From Indiicoccus explosivorum (lineage in GTDB: Bacteria; Bacillota; Bacilli; Bacillales_A; Planococcaceae): a stretch of DNA of 57,181 bases. A program made the translations under genes and the position numbers. The DNA is taken from assembly GCF_002167005.1 (NCBI RefSeq), contig NZ_NHTN01000042.1, positions 1-57,181 on the forward strand, in the 5' to 3' direction. Under the pieces are notes generated by a model that saw nothing but the letters and a program-made list of their open reading frames with translations, searched no databases and had not been told where the DNA came from. Positions 7,701-19,185 of this stretch are shown piece by piece. Position 1 is the first letter of the stretch. Every line of letters starts with the position of its first letter.

Positions 7701-8585
7701 TTAAGATTTCATCCGCGGATCCAATGCATCTCGCAGTCCGTCTCCCATAAGGTTAAACCCGAGGACAGTCAGCATGATTGCCAGACCCGGGAAAATCATC
7801 GTCCACGGGGCTGTCGTCAAGTACGTCCTGGCATCCGCGAGCATTTTCCCCCACTCCGGTGCTGGAGCCTGCGCGCCAAGACCCAAAAAGCCGAGCGCAG
7901 CCGCTTCAATGATGGCAGTGGCAACAGCTAGCGTCCCTTGCACAATGACCGGTGCCATGGAATTCGGTAGAATATGCGAAAACAGAATCCGCGCATTTTT
8001 CATACCGATCGCCCTGGCCGCTGTGATGTACTCATCTTCCTTAATACTGAGGACTTTTGACCGGATAAGCCGGCCGAAGTTCGGTACGTTGATGATCGCA
8101 ATGGCGATCAAAGCATTCCGGAGAGACGGTCCAAGGACCGCTACTACAGCGATGGCAAGGAGAATGCTCGGGAATGCGAGCATGATATCGAAAATCCGTG
8201 AAATGATGGTATCCACCCAGCGGCCATAATAGCCGGCGAGAATGCCCAGTATACTTCCGATGACCGCGGAAGCGATTACAGCTAAAAACCCGACGGTCAA
8301 TGAAATCCGCGCTCCATAGACAATACGGGATAAGATATCCCGACCGAAGTCATCTGTTCCGAACCAATACTCAGCAGAAGGAGGCAGGAGCCGTTCTCCA
8401 AGCTTCTGGTCATTGATGCCTTCCGGTACAAGGAATGGACCGACAATCGCCATGGCGATGAAAAACAGGACGATTCCCATTCCGACCAGCGCGATTTTAC
8501 TTTTGCGGAATCCCCGCCACGCTTCCACCCATGGGCCAGGAACTTTTTCTGATTGTGCTTTCTTGTTGTCAATTGCTTCAGCCAA
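7701..8585 (-). CDS. Peptide ABC transporter permease (DppC/OppC type)
   Basis: A 294-residue inner-membrane permease with the N-terminal OppC-type helix and a C-terminal binding-protein-dependent transport domain. The EAA loop reads as EDEYITAARAIGMKNARILFSHILPN in two parts, and six helices are expected. It is the last gene of a five-gene minus-strand operon (ATPase, ATPase, binding protein, permease B, permease C) and pairs with the DppB-type permease to form the channel. It starts at 8585, 16 bases after the previous stop, with GGAGGGGAAGAC as ribosome site. Confidence 0.92.
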   Translation of the reverse strand: MAEAIDNKKAQSEKVPGPWVEAWRGFRKSKIALVGMGIVLFFIAMAIVGPFLVPEGINDQKLGERLLPPSAEYWFGTDDFGRDILSRIVYGARISLTVGFLAVIASAVIGSILGILAGYYGRWVDTIISRIFDIMLAFPSILLAIAVVAVLGPSLRNALIAIAIINVPNFGRLIRSKVLSIKEDEYITAARAIGMKNARILFSHILPNSMAPVIVQGTLAVATAIIEAAALGFLGLGAQAPAPEWGKMLADARTYLTTAPWTMIFPGLAIMLTVLGFNLMGDGLRDALDPRMKS

Positions 8586-8601
8586 CGTCTTCCCCTCCTT
8601 C

Positions 8602-9606
8602 TTAATCGTATTTGATCCGCGGGTCGACGAAGCTGTACAGCAAGTCGACGAACAGATTAATCATGACAAATATGAAAGCCACGACAAGTATGCCTGACTG
8701 GATGACCGGATAATCCCGGAATCCGATGGCATCATAAATATAGCGTCCGATGCCCGGCCAGCCGAAAATCGTCTCTGTCAGAATCGCTCCGCCCAGGAGC
8801 AATCCCATTTGAAGACCGATAATGGTCAGGACCGGAATGATGGCATTTTTAAGCGCATGTTTGTACACGACCAGGAACATTTTCATCCCTTTAGCGCGGG
8901 CTGTCCGGATATAGTCAGAACGCATGACTTCCAGCATGCTGGAACGTGTCATCCGGGCAATGATGGCCATCGGAATCGTCGCAAGTGCGGTACCCGGCAG
9001 GATCAAGTGCCTGAACACGACAGCGAGCTGATCAAAATTCCCTTGAATAATGGTATCAATCACATAGAAATGCGTAATCGGATCCACTGGATCCCGCACA
9101 TTCTCACGCCCTGTTGTCGGAAGAACGCCCAGTTCGATTGAAAAAATCCATTGATTCATCAGACCGAGCCAGAAGATCGGCATGGAAACGCCGACAAGAG
9201 CCAGCACCATTGCAGTGTAGTCGAACCAGGAATTCTGGAACCAAGCCGAGATGATGCCGGCGTTGACTCCCACAATGATAGCAATGATAATAGCAAAAAC
9301 AGACAGTTCGATTGTCGCTGCTAAATAAGGCCAGATTTCATCCGCGACCGGCGTGCTAGTCCGAAGCGATTCTCCAAGATCTCCTGTGAATAATCCTGTC
9401 AAATATTCAAAGTATTGGATATACCACGGATCATCCAGACCAAGCTGTTCCCGAAGAGCTCTGACCGCGTCCTCCGTCGCCTGCTGCCCTAGAATAACTT
9501 GTGCCGGATCACCGGGAATCGCCCGAATGATCAGGAAAACGATAAACGTCATCCCAAGCAGGACTGGAATCAGCTGCAGCAGGCGTCTCCCTGCATAATT
9601 CAGCAT
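8602..9606 (-). CDS. Peptide ABC transporter permease (DppB/OppB type)
   Basis: A 334-residue permease. It starts MLNYAGRRLLQLIPVLLGMTFIVF in DppB style, has a first helix, an extracytoplasmic loop, and a C-terminal domain with the EAA loop SDYIRTARAKGMKMF. The ATG at 9606 is preferred over the GTG at 9615, which would abut the GAGAGG ribosome site. A hairpin terminator-like element lies between it and the upstream binding-protein gene, likely lowering permease expression relative to the binding protein. Confidence 0.92.
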   Translation of the reverse strand: MLNYAGRRLLQLIPVLLGMTFIVFLIIRAIPGDPAQVILGQQATEDAVRALREQLGLDDPWYIQYFEYLTGLFTGDLGESLRTSTPVADEIWPYLAATIELSVFAIIIAIIVGVNAGIISAWFQNSWFDYTAMVLALVGVSMPIFWLGLMNQWIFSIELGVLPTTGRENVRDPVDPITHFYVIDTIIQGNFDQLAVVFRHLILPGTALATIPMAIIARMTRSSMLEVMRSDYIRTARAKGMKMFLVVYKHALKNAIIPVLTIIGLQMGLLLGGAILTETIFGWPGIGRYIYDAIGFRDYPVIQSGILVVAFIFVMINLFVDLLYSFVDPRIKYD

Positions 9607-9651
9607 CGTCTTCACCTCTCAATTTTGTTGCGTTATGTAAATTGAATTCAT

Positions 9652-9687
9652 AAAAAACAGGGGAGAAATCACACTGACTTCTCCCCC
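9652..9687 (-). terminator. Intra-operon attenuating terminator after the binding-protein gene
   Basis: On the minus strand a GGGGAGAAGT / ATTTCTCCCC stem is followed by TGTTTTTT. It sits between the binding-protein gene and the dppB-type gene of the same operon, the common place for partial termination that keeps the binding protein in excess. Confidence 0.65.
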
Positions 9688-9693
9688 GAAAAA

Positions 9694-11319
9694 TCATTCG
9701 AATGCTACATTTTCCAGCTTATCAGAGCCAGTTGGGTGCGGTGTGTATCCAGTGATATCCGCATCACCGGCGATAAGCGGTGTCGAGTGTGCAAGCGGGA
9801 CAAGCGGCACGTCCTCGTGGATGATTTCCTGAGCCCGTTTGTAAAGTTCTGCACGCTTCGCTTCATCTGTTTCAGTCTGTGCTTCAATCAGGATGTCGTG
9901 CAGTTCATCATTCGAGTAGCGCGTGTAGTTATTCGAACCGATGTTATCCTTATCAAGAAGGACATACAGGAAGTTGTCAGCGTCTCCGTTATCACCGGTC
10001 CAGCCAAGGAGGAATGCGTCCGCTTCTCCATTTTGAGCTTTTTCGAGATACGTCGCCCACTCATAAGAAACGATTTCAGCTTCGACGCCTACATCAGCCA
10101 AATTGGCTTGGATCGCTTCAGCCACTTTCTGGCCGTCCGGCATGTATGGACGCGGTACAGGCATTGCCCAAAGCTCCATCTCGAAACCATCCGGGTAGCC
10201 GGCCTGTGCCAGCAGTTCACGTGCTTTTTCAGGGTTGTAGCTGTAATCTTCGATTTCATCATTATATCCTGCGATAACCGGTGGCAACGGATTCTTTGCA
10301 GTTTCCGCATACCCTTGGAAGAAAGCATCAACGATGGCTTGTTTGTCGATTGCATATGCCAGCGCCCGGCGGACAAGCGGATCATCGAATGGCTCACGTG
10401 TTGTGGTGAAGCCGAGGTAACCGACGTTCATGGACGGGCGTTCCCATAGCTGGAGATCCGGGTTGTCGGCAATCGTTTGGGCATCTGCCGGGTTGATACC
10501 ATCAGCCAGATCGATTTCACCGGACAGCAAGGCATTCAGACGAGCCGAGTTATCCGGAATTGCGCGGAAAATGATGCTTTCCAGGTTCGGCAGTCCTTCC
10601 TGCCAATAATCTTCAAAACGTTCGATCGTCACGGTGTCATTGCGCTGCCATTCCACAAACTGGAACGGACCAGTGCCGACCGGATTGCTTCCGAATTCTT
10701 CACCGAATTCTTCAAAAGCTGCTGGTGAAGCGATGCCGAACGGGCTCATCGCCAAGTTTTTCAGGAATGGAGCGGATGGCCGCTTCAACTGGAACTCGAC
10801 CGTGTAATCATCCACAGCGGTTACAGATTCGATGATATGACCTTCCTCATCACCAAATCCGCCGAACATGGACCCGTAATACGGGAATTCATCTGGACCG
10901 CCTGCCGCCCATCGTTCGAAGTTTGCAACGACTGCTTCTGCGTTGAATTCGGTTCCATCGTGGAACAATACGCCTTCACGAAGATCGAAGGTATAAGTCA
11001 AACCGTCTTCGGAAATTTCCCAAGACTCTGCAAGTCCCATGTTTTCAGGAACGACTTCCGTGTCCTGCTCTCCGAAATTAACCAATGTTTCAAAAATGTT
11101 CTTTGTGACTTTGAATGATTCACCGTCCGTCGCACCGATCGGGTCGAGCGTTACTGAATCTCCCCCACGGCCGAAGATCAATGTATCCTGTACTTCTTCT
11201 TCGCCGGCTTCGCCTTCCGCTTCACCTTCAGCAGCTTCTTCCGAAGAGCAGGCAGCCAGAACAGTCACCAGCGCGAGCAGCAGCATCAGCGCAAAGGACC
11301 ACAGCTTCTTCTTACTCAA
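9694..11319 (-). CDS. Peptide ABC transporter substrate-binding lipoprotein
   Basis: A 541-residue extracellular solute-binding protein, family 5 (DppA/OppA/NikA fold). It has a lipoprotein signal with lipobox LAAC at about residue 23, then a very acidic Glu/Ala/Gly linker (EEAAEGEAEGEAGEEE), then the mature domain beginning DTLIFGRGGDSVTLDPI. The typical motifs VTKNIFETLV and LREGVLFHDGTEFNAEAV are present. It lies third in the operon, 30 bases after the second ATPase gene. The ligand (di- or oligopeptide, possibly glutathione or nickel-chelate) cannot be read from sequence. Confidence 0.92.
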   Translation of the reverse strand: MSKKKLWSFALMLLLALVTVLAACSSEEAAEGEAEGEAGEEEVQDTLIFGRGGDSVTLDPIGATDGESFKVTKNIFETLVNFGEQDTEVVPENMGLAESWEISEDGLTYTFDLREGVLFHDGTEFNAEAVVANFERWAAGGPDEFPYYGSMFGGFGDEEGHIIESVTAVDDYTVEFQLKRPSAPFLKNLAMSPFGIASPAAFEEFGEEFGSNPVGTGPFQFVEWQRNDTVTIERFEDYWQEGLPNLESIIFRAIPDNSARLNALLSGEIDLADGINPADAQTIADNPDLQLWERPSMNVGYLGFTTTREPFDDPLVRRALAYAIDKQAIVDAFFQGYAETAKNPLPPVIAGYNDEIEDYSYNPEKARELLAQAGYPDGFEMELWAMPVPRPYMPDGQKVAEAIQANLADVGVEAEIVSYEWATYLEKAQNGEADAFLLGWTGDNGDADNFLYVLLDKDNIGSNNYTRYSNDELHDILIEAQTETDEAKRAELYKRAQEIIHEDVPLVPLAHSTPLIAGDADITGYTPHPTGSDKLENVAFE

Positions 11320-11349
11320 ATTGACCCCTCCTGTTTTCTTCTTTTATTA

Positions 11350-12333
11350 TCATTGCGGCCTGGACTCCTCATAGAGGTGGCAGGCAGCATAATGACCGTC
11401 TTCAATTTCCGCGAATTTCGGAATGACCTTTTCACAGATGTCCATCTTGTAAGGGCATCTTGTATGGAAACGGCAGCCCGATGGCGGATTTGCGGGGCTT
11501 GGAATATCCCCTTCAATCACGACCTGTTCCCTTTCAAAATCGGGATCAGGTACCGGTACCGCAGACAAAAGAGCCTGCGTATACGGGTGGAGCGGTTTTT
11601 CATACAGCTTTTCGCTGTTCGCCAGCTCAGCCATGTTGCCGAGATACATGACCCCAACCCGGTCGCTGATGTGGCGGACCACGCCAAGATCGTGTGCGAT
11701 GAAAATGTACGTCAATTTCAGCGTCTTCTGGAGTTCCTGCATCAAATTCAGAACTTGCGCCTGAATGGATACATCAAGCGCCGATACCGGCTCATCCGCA
11801 ATGATGAGCTTCGGATTCGTCATCAGTGCACGGGCGATTCCGATGCGCTGGCGCTGCCCGCCGGAGAACTGATGCGGATAGCGTTTGGCGTGATAACTGC
11901 TCAGCCCGACCGTCTCAAGGAGCTCGTACACTTTCTTTTTCCGGTCTTTCGGATCGCCGATGTTGTGGACATTGAGCGGCTCCATCAGGATTTTCTCCAC
12001 TGTATGGCGCGGATTCAAAGAAGCATACGGATCCTGGAACACCATCTGGATGTCCCGGCGCATCTTCCTCATTTCCTCTTTTGTGATGCCGGTCAGCTCT
12101 TTGCCGTTGAAATACACTTTGCCTTCCGTCGGTTCGAGCAGCCGCATAAGCAGACGGCCTGTCGTCGACTTCCCGCAGCCCGATTCACCGACGATCCCAA
12201 GCGTTTCGCCCTCATTCACGAAAAAGGAGATATCATCGACCGCTTTAACATGTCCGCTGACCCGGCCGAATACGCCCGAGTGGACCGGGAAATATTTTTT
12301 TAACCCTTCAACTTTCAACAGTGGTTCTGTCAC
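11350..12333 (-). CDS. Peptide ABC transporter ATPase (DppF/OppF type)
   Basis: A 327-residue ATPase with Walker A GESGCGKST, signature FSGGQRQR, Walker B LIIADEP and the C-terminal oligopeptide-transport extension with the CRFHTRCPYKMDIC cysteine cluster found in OppF/DppF. It initiates at GTG 12333, overlapping the end of the preceding ATPase gene by 26 bases behind GAAGGAGG, consistent with translational coupling. It forms the heterodimeric motor with the DppD-type subunit. Confidence 0.92.
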   Translation of the reverse strand: MTEPLLKVEGLKKYFPVHSGVFGRVSGHVKAVDDISFFVNEGETLGIVGESGCGKSTTGRLLMRLLEPTEGKVYFNGKELTGITKEEMRKMRRDIQMVFQDPYASLNPRHTVEKILMEPLNVHNIGDPKDRKKKVYELLETVGLSSYHAKRYPHQFSGGQRQRIGIARALMTNPKLIIADEPVSALDVSIQAQVLNLMQELQKTLKLTYIFIAHDLGVVRHISDRVGVMYLGNMAELANSEKLYEKPLHPYTQALLSAVPVPDPDFEREQVVIEGDIPSPANPPSGCRFHTRCPYKMDICEKVIPKFAEIEDGHYAACHLYEESRPQ

Positions 12334-13327
12334 GCGAGTCTACCTCCTTCGGATCGTATAGGAAACAGCGAGTTTGGTGATCCGAAGCCGTTTCATACAG
12401 TGGCGGTGTTTCTTCCACGCAGCGGTCCCAGGCATGCTCACAGCGCGGCGCAAAAGGACAGCCGGTTTTAATGGAGCCCGGCTTCGGCACGTTGCCCGGA
12501 ATCGAGTAGAGCGCATCCTTTTTGAAACGCATGTCCGGCACAGAAGCAAGAAGCCCCCGTGTGTATGGATGCTGCGGATCTTTAAAGATCGTATCGACCG
12601 GTCCTTCCTCCACGACTTTTCCTGAATACATGACAACAACCCGCTGACACGTTTCTGCTACAACACCCAAGTCGTGTGTAATCAGAATGACAGCGGTACC
12701 AAGCCGTTCGTTCAGCTCGCCCATCAGTTTTAAAATTTGCGCCTGTATGGTTACATCAAGCGCGGTTGTCGGCTCGTCAGCAATCAGAAGTTTCGGTTCA
12801 CACAGAAGCGCCATGGCGATCATCACACGCTGGCGCATACCTCCCGAAAGCTGATGGGGATATTCATTCATCAGTTCTTCCGCCCGCGGAAGGCCGACCA
12901 GCTGCATCATTTCGACTGCTCTTGCATGTGCCTGTCTTTTCGACCAGTCTTTTCGGTGGACAAGAATCGCTTCTTTCAGCTGATTCCCGATTTTGAATAG
13001 CGGATTCAGCGAAGTCATCGGTTCCTGGAAAATCATCGCGATGTCATTCCCTCTTATATCCCGCATTTCCTTCTCCGAAAACTTCGTCAAGTCCCTATTC
13101 TGGAATAAAATCTCCCCCCCGGTAATCTTGCCGGGAGGACTGGGCACCAGCCCCATCACCGATAATGAAGTCACGCTTTTTCCGCAGCCGGATTCACCTA
13201 CAATCCCGAGAACTTCGCCTTCCCTGACATGGAAATCTACGTTGTTCACCGCGGGAATTTCACCGTCATCCGTGAAAAAGGAAGTTTTAAGTCCTTTTAC
13301 ATCCAGCACTTTCGGCCGTTCTGTCAT
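12308..13327 (-). CDS. Peptide ABC transporter ATPase (DppD/OppD type)
   Basis: A 339-residue ATPase and first gene of the operon. Walker A GESGCGKSV, signature LSGGMRQR, Walker B LLIADEPTTALD, and the C-terminal CPFAPRCEHAWDRC cluster are visible. The start at 13327 (MTERPKVLDVKGL) has GGAAGGGGGAAG upstream; the longer in-frame reading would run into the promoter region. This gene and the next four form a complete importer inserted between ygaE and ygaD relative to the B. subtilis gene order. Confidence 0.92.
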   Translation of the reverse strand: MTERPKVLDVKGLKTSFFTDDGEIPAVNNVDFHVREGEVLGIVGESGCGKSVTSLSVMGLVPSPPGKITGGEILFQNRDLTKFSEKEMRDIRGNDIAMIFQEPMTSLNPLFKIGNQLKEAILVHRKDWSKRQAHARAVEMMQLVGLPRAEELMNEYPHQLSGGMRQRVMIAMALLCEPKLLIADEPTTALDVTIQAQILKLMGELNERLGTAVILITHDLGVVAETCQRVVVMYSGKVVEEGPVDTIFKDPQHPYTRGLLASVPDMRFKKDALYSIPGNVPKPGSIKTGCPFAPRCEHAWDRCVEETPPLYETASDHQTRCFLYDPKEVDSRDRTTVES

Positions 13328-13378
13328 GCCGCTTCCCCCTTCCACTCTCTCTTCAAACAAAAATTTTATATGTGTCAT

Positions 13379-13406
13379 ATTATACAGAGAATTGATATTG
13401 TTTCAA
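13379..13406 (-). promoter_or_regulatory. Promoter of the peptide transporter operon
   Basis: On the minus strand TTGAAA (13406-13401), a 16-base spacer and a perfect TATAAT (13384-13379) are present, about 50 bases before the first start codon. Confidence 0.6.
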
Positions 13407-13445
13407 TAGTTTTCTCGAAATACCCAGAAGGAATGCAAAAACCAG

Positions 13446-13475
13446 AAAAAAAGACCCCCCGGCAATGGGGAGTCT
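13446..13475 (-). terminator. Terminator after ygaD
   Basis: On the minus strand an AGACTCCCC / GGGGGGTCT stem (one G-T pair) is followed by seven T. Confidence 0.7.
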
Positions 13476-13478
13476 TAC

Positions 13479-15230
13479 TCATTCCGCGCTCAGCTGCTGC
13501 ACTTGGAACAAATCGAAATAAGCGCCTTTTTTTGCCATCAGTTCGGCATGTGTCCCCTGTTCGGCGACATGACCGCGGCTGATGACGAATATTTGGTCGG
13601 CGTGCGTAATGGTAGACAGTCGGTGGGCGACGATCAGTGTGGTCCGATCACGGGCCAGCCGCTCCAGCGAATCCTGGATAAGGGCTTCGCTCTCGAGGTC
13701 GAGTGCCGACGTCGCTTCATCCAAAATCAGGATCGGCGGATTCTTCAGGAAAACGCGCGCAATCGCCACCCGCTGCTTCTGTCCTCCCGAAAGCTTCACT
13801 CCGCGCTCTCCGACTTTCGTCTCATAGCCTTCGGGCAGCTCTTCAATGAAATCGTGCGCGTTGGCCGCCTTTGCAGCTGCCATTACTTCTTCGTCGGTCG
13901 CATCCGGTTTACCCATCAGAATATTGGACTTGACAGATTCACTGAACAGGATCGAATCCTGGAGCACGATTCCGATCTGATCCCTGAGGGAAGATGTCGT
14001 CACGTTACGGATATCCTGTCCATCGAGCAGGATCTCCCCTTCGGTCACATCATAAAAACGGGGGATCAGGGAGATGATGGTCGATTTTCCGCCCCCGCTC
14101 ATTCCCACGAATGCAATAGTCTGGCCTGGCCTTACTTCAAAATCAAGTTTTTCAAGTACATCCGTACCCTTTTCGTCGTACCGGAAAGAGACATCCCGGA
14201 ACTGAAGACGCCCTTTTACCGGTCCCAGTGCTTGGGCATCGGGATGGTCTTTCACATCATACGGCTCATCAATCAGCTCGAAAACACGGTCCATTGAAGC
14301 AATCGATTGGACAAGAGTGGTAGAGGAATTGACAAGCCGGCGAAGGGGACTGTAAAGCCGCTCGATGTAGGCGACGAACGCCACCATCGTACCGATCGTC
14401 AGACCGCCGGTTATGACCTGATAACCGGCATATCCGATGACAAGCAGCGGCGCGACGTCCGTAATGGTATTGACAGCCGCGAAAGCTTTCGCATTCCATT
14501 TCGTATGATCGATCGCCCGTTCCAGGAATTTATCGTTCGCGCCGTCAAAAATCCGCTGTTCCGAGTCTTCCAGAGCGAAGCTTTTGATGATACTCATCCC
14601 CTGGACCCGTTCGTGCAAGTAGCTCTGAACTCCCGCCAGCGCTTCAGAACGCCGCCGGGTCAGCTCTCGAAGGCGCCCGAAAAAGTACTTTACACTGAAG
14701 GCGTAGAACGGGAAAGCCAGCAGTGTCACAATCGTCAGCCCCACATCCAGTGTCAGCATGATCCCTACAGCGATCAGGATCGTGGCCAGATCCAGCCAGA
14801 CATTCATCAGACCGATCATGACAAAATTTTTCGTCTGTTCCACATCGTTGATGACCCGTGATATCACTTCTCCCGCCCGGGTGTTCGAGTAGTATTTGAG
14901 GCTCAGCCGCTGCAGGTGCCCATACATTTCCTGCCGGATATCATAAAGGATTTTATTGCTCACATACTGGGCATAGTACTGACGGAAATACTCGATTGGC
15001 GGACGGAACACGAAAAACAGGACGGACGTCCCGCCAAGCCACCAAAAAAGCTGTTCCAATTTTTCCCGATCCGACAGAGCTTCCGCGCCGATGATATCGT
15101 CGATGACGATTTTGATCAGCAGCGGGATAAAAAGCGGAATCGCGAATTTCAGGACTCCGATGATGAGTGTCAGGCCGATCTGCCAGTAATACGGTCTGAC
15201 AAAACGCATATAGCGTTTCATCACATTCAT
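13479..15230 (-). CDS. ygaD: Multidrug/lipid-type ABC exporter half-transporter YgaD
   Basis: A 583-residue fused exporter subunit: six-helix transmembrane domain (about residues 15-310) followed by an ATPase domain with Walker [10 protein letters not shown], signature LSGGQKQR, Walker [13 protein letters not shown] and switch histidine in IVAHRLST. The size and order (TM domain first) match MsbA/BmrA/Sav1866-type homodimeric exporters. By neighbourhood (ygaC upstream on the same strand) it corresponds to B. subtilis YgaD. GGAG lies 9 bases before the start. The substrate is unknown. Confidence 0.85.
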   Translation of the reverse strand: MNVMKRYMRFVRPYYWQIGLTLIIGVLKFAIPLFIPLLIKIVIDDIIGAEALSDREKLEQLFWWLGGTSVLFFVFRPPIEYFRQYYAQYVSNKILYDIRQEMYGHLQRLSLKYYSNTRAGEVISRVINDVEQTKNFVMIGLMNVWLDLATILIAVGIMLTLDVGLTIVTLLAFPFYAFSVKYFFGRLRELTRRRSEALAGVQSYLHERVQGMSIIKSFALEDSEQRIFDGANDKFLERAIDHTKWNAKAFAAVNTITDVAPLLVIGYAGYQVITGGLTIGTMVAFVAYIERLYSPLRRLVNSSTTLVQSIASMDRVFELIDEPYDVKDHPDAQALGPVKGRLQFRDVSFRYDEKGTDVLEKLDFEVRPGQTIAFVGMSGGGKSTIISLIPRFYDVTEGEILLDGQDIRNVTTSSLRDQIGIVLQDSILFSESVKSNILMGKPDATDEEVMAAAKAANAHDFIEELPEGYETKVGERGVKLSGGQKQRVAIARVFLKNPPILILDEATSALDLESEALIQDSLERLARDRTTLIVAHRLSTITHADQIFVISRGHVAEQGTHAELMAKKGAYFDLFQVQQLSAE

Positions 15231-15255
15231 TATTTACTTCTCCTTCCATACAAAA

Positions 15256-15286
15256 CGAAAAACCTGTTGACAGTGCAACAGGTTTT
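15256..15286 (-). terminator. Terminator between ygaC and ygaD
   Basis: A perfect 10-bp AAACCTGTTG / CAACAGGTTT hairpin; on the minus strand five T follow. It ends ygaC and suggests ygaD is at least partly expressed separately. Confidence 0.7.
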
Positions 15287-15289
15287 CCG

Positions 15290-15838
15290 TCACTCACGAA
15301 TCCGGTACCGCTTATGGAACTGATACCGGTTTGTCCAAACTTCGATAAAATCCGGTGCAAATGGCCCTTTTTTCTGCTGAATCCAGCCGATCAGCTTATC
15401 GACATTCCGGTACAGAATCTGATCGATCACTTCCGGATACCCCATCTGCCGCTTATGGTCCTCGAATTCGTCTTCATCAAGGAGCGTATAGGACATGTCC
15501 GGGAAAACCTTCACATCCAAATCGTAATCAATGTACTTCAGTACGTTATTGCTGTAGACGAAAGGGGAACTGATATTGCAATAGTAGTAAACACCGTCAT
15601 CCCGCAGCATGCAGATGATGTTGAACCAGTGTTCTGCGTGGAAATAGACGATCGACGGTTCTCTCGTAAGCCAAGTCCTGCCATCGGACTCGGTCACAAG
15701 CGTTCGTTCATTTCCGCCGATGACGATATTCCGTGTCCCTTTCAGTACAGTTGTCTCCTGCCAGACGCGGTGGATTCGACCATTGTGCTTGTAGCTGTGG
15801 ATTTGTATCGATTCTCCTTCTGAAGGTACTTCGATCAT
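15290..15838 (-). CDS. ygaC: DUF402 protein, probable nucleoside tri/diphosphatase YgaC
   Basis: A 182-residue protein with the DUF402 signature: [16 protein letters not shown] near the N-terminus, [19 protein letters not shown], then YYCNISSPF and [13 protein letters not shown] with clustered acidic residues expected to bind divalent metal. Some members of this family are characterised as nucleoside tri- and diphosphate phosphatases (Ntdp). The start at 15838 gives [12 protein letters not shown], aligned with B. subtilis YgaC, and follows AAAAGGTGGG. Confidence 0.85.
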   Translation of the reverse strand: MIEVPSEGESIQIHSYKHNGRIHRVWQETTVLKGTRNIVIGGNERTLVTESDGRTWLTREPSIVYFHAEHWFNIICMLRDDGVYYYCNISSPFVYSNNVLKYIDYDLDVKVFPDMSYTLLDEDEFEDHKRQMGYPEVIDQILYRNVDKLIGWIQQKKGPFAPDFIEVWTNRYQFHKRYRIRE

Positions 15839-15954
15839 GTGACAGCCCACCTTTTCATCCACACACTATTCATTTGCCTGCTGGTCGTGCAGTTTACAAA
15901 TATAGTATACGTCATACACAACTTATCATAATTCGTGTATGCCCTGCAACGGCC

Positions 15955-17759
<1,805 letters not shown>

Positions 17760-17850
17760 TTTGCTGCTGTTTCCTCCTGTCGGCCGGTTATCCGCTTCGG
17801 ATTCCGGGTATAGTCTGATATAGTCTTTATTAAGTGAGGGGGCTGATGAA

Positions 17851-18831
17851 TTGGATACAGGGACGCATATCGTCATGGGCATTGCGCTCGGCGGGCTTGC
17901 GATGGCTGATCCGGTCGTAGCGGCCCATCCTGCAACTTCGACAGCCGTTATGGCAGGAACGATCATCGGCTCACAAGCCCCTGACATCGATACCGTGCTT
18001 AAACTGCGCAACAATGCGATTTACATACGCCATCATCGCGGCGCGACCCATTCCATCCCGGCAGTGCTGGTATGGCCGCTGCTCATTTCTGGCGTCATTT
18101 ACCTGTTCGCTCCGGAAGTGAATCTGTTTCACTTGTGGCTCTGGACTTTTCTGGCTGTTTTCATCCACGTATTCGTCGATATATTCAATTCGTATGGAAC
18201 CCAGGCACTCAGGCCGTTTTCCGAGAAGTGGGTGGCGCTGGGCGTCATCAATACATTCGATCCGATTATTTTTGCGTTTCATGTGGTCGCGCTGGCTGTG
18301 TGGTTTTTCGGTGCCGATCCGGTCTGGACCATCTCGATTCTCTATATGGTGGTCGCCGCCTATTACATTCTCCGTTTCGCTGTCCAGCGTTCTGTGCGCC
18401 ATGCAGTGAAAAATACGATACCGGCAGCCAATGAGATCATCATCGCTCCGACGATGCGCTTTTTCCAGTGGCGGGTGGCGGCCGTGTCAAAAGATCATTA
18501 CTATGTCGCCCGCGCGTATGGACGGTCGATCACGATCTATGATAAGTTCCATAAAAAACCGATTCCGCAGTCACCTCTGGTAGAGGCGGCCATTGAAGAC
18601 CACAACTTAGCCGCATTCCTCTCCTTCTCTCCGATTTATCGCTGGGAGATCAGGAAATTCGAAGATCAATATGAGGTGCGCCTGATCGACTTACGGTACC
18701 GGAGCAAGGATTACTACCCATTTGTCGCTGTGGCGACATTGAATGATGAATACGAAGTGATCAGTTCGTATACAGGCTGGATTTTCAGTGAAGACAAGCT
18801 GAAAAAGAAACTGGATCCGCTGACCGACTGA
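17851..18831 (+). CDS. yfhP: Membrane-bound metal-dependent hydrolase YfhP
   Basis: A 326-residue protein of the YdjM/YfhP family of putative membrane-bound metal-dependent hydrolases. The N-terminal half has four to five helices with the motifs MDTGTHIVMG, DIDTVLK, HHRGATHS and HVFVDIFNSYGTQ, whose His/Asp residues are likely metal ligands. The C-terminal ~130 residues are soluble. It starts at TTG 17851 behind GAGGGGG. In B. subtilis YfhP was reported to repress yfhQ/yfhP-region genes, but its reaction is not established. It is transcribed away from mutY. Confidence 0.85.
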   Translation: MDTGTHIVMGIALGGLAMADPVVAAHPATSTAVMAGTIIGSQAPDIDTVLKLRNNAIYIRHHRGATHSIPAVLVWPLLISGVIYLFAPEVNLFHLWLWTFLAVFIHVFVDIFNSYGTQALRPFSEKWVALGVINTFDPIIFAFHVVALAVWFFGADPVWTISILYMVVAAYYILRFAVQRSVRHAVKNTIPAANEIIIAPTMRFFQWRVAAVSKDHYYVARAYGRSITIYDKFHKKPIPQSPLVEAAIEDHNLAAFLSFSPIYRWEIRKFEDQYEVRLIDLRYRSKDYYPFVAVATLNDEYEVISSYTGWIFSEDKLKKKLDPLTD

Positions 18832-18880
18832 TTCTTAAAACATTCCTGTACCGAATTGAATAAGGTTGAATAAGCCAGTG

Positions 18881-18911
18881 AAAAACGCACACAGGACCGT
18901 GTGCGTTTTTC
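18881..18911. terminator. Bidirectional terminator, yfhP / yfhJ
   Basis: A perfect 8-bp ACGCACAC / GTGTGCGT stem with loop AGGACC is flanked by A4 and T5. Confidence 0.85.
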
Positions 18912-18921
18912 TTATCCCTTT

Positions 18922-19179
18922 TTAATGCCGATCGTTCAGCAGGTGGGCATATTTCGGATTCGTCGCCGCGAATTCATGGAGCCGGCTGCCGTAGCTGGCA
19001 ATCCACTGACGGACGATTTTCTCTGCGGCATGGAATCCTCTGTAATCATAACCGGCTTTCGCATAGGAGGATTCGAAATCCGACACGAGCAGCTCAATCC
19101 AGATGCGCGCTTTTTCAGGCGGCAAGTCCGGATTGACCGCCATCAGTTCCTTCGTCAGTTCATTGATCTTCGTTTCCAC
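18922..19179 (-). CDS. yfhJ: YfhJ family WVELL-type small protein
   Basis: An 85-residue soluble protein containing ARIWIELLVSDFESSYAKAG, the WVELL-type signature of the YfhJ family. Function is unknown. It is the last gene of a minus-strand unit recX-yfhH-yfhJ, starting 6 bases after the yfhH stop, as in Bacillus. Confidence 0.85.
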   Translation of the reverse strand: METKINELTKELMAVNPDLPPEKARIWIELLVSDFESSYAKAGYDYRGFHAAEKIVRQWIASYGSRLHEFAATNPKYAHLLNDRH

Positions 19180-19185
19180 TGCGGA

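Noticed and set aside
11353-12303. 316-codon plus-strand frame over the DppF-type gene
   Set aside because: The opposite strand encodes a canonical ABC ATPase with all motifs. The plus frame has no ribosome site and no domain.
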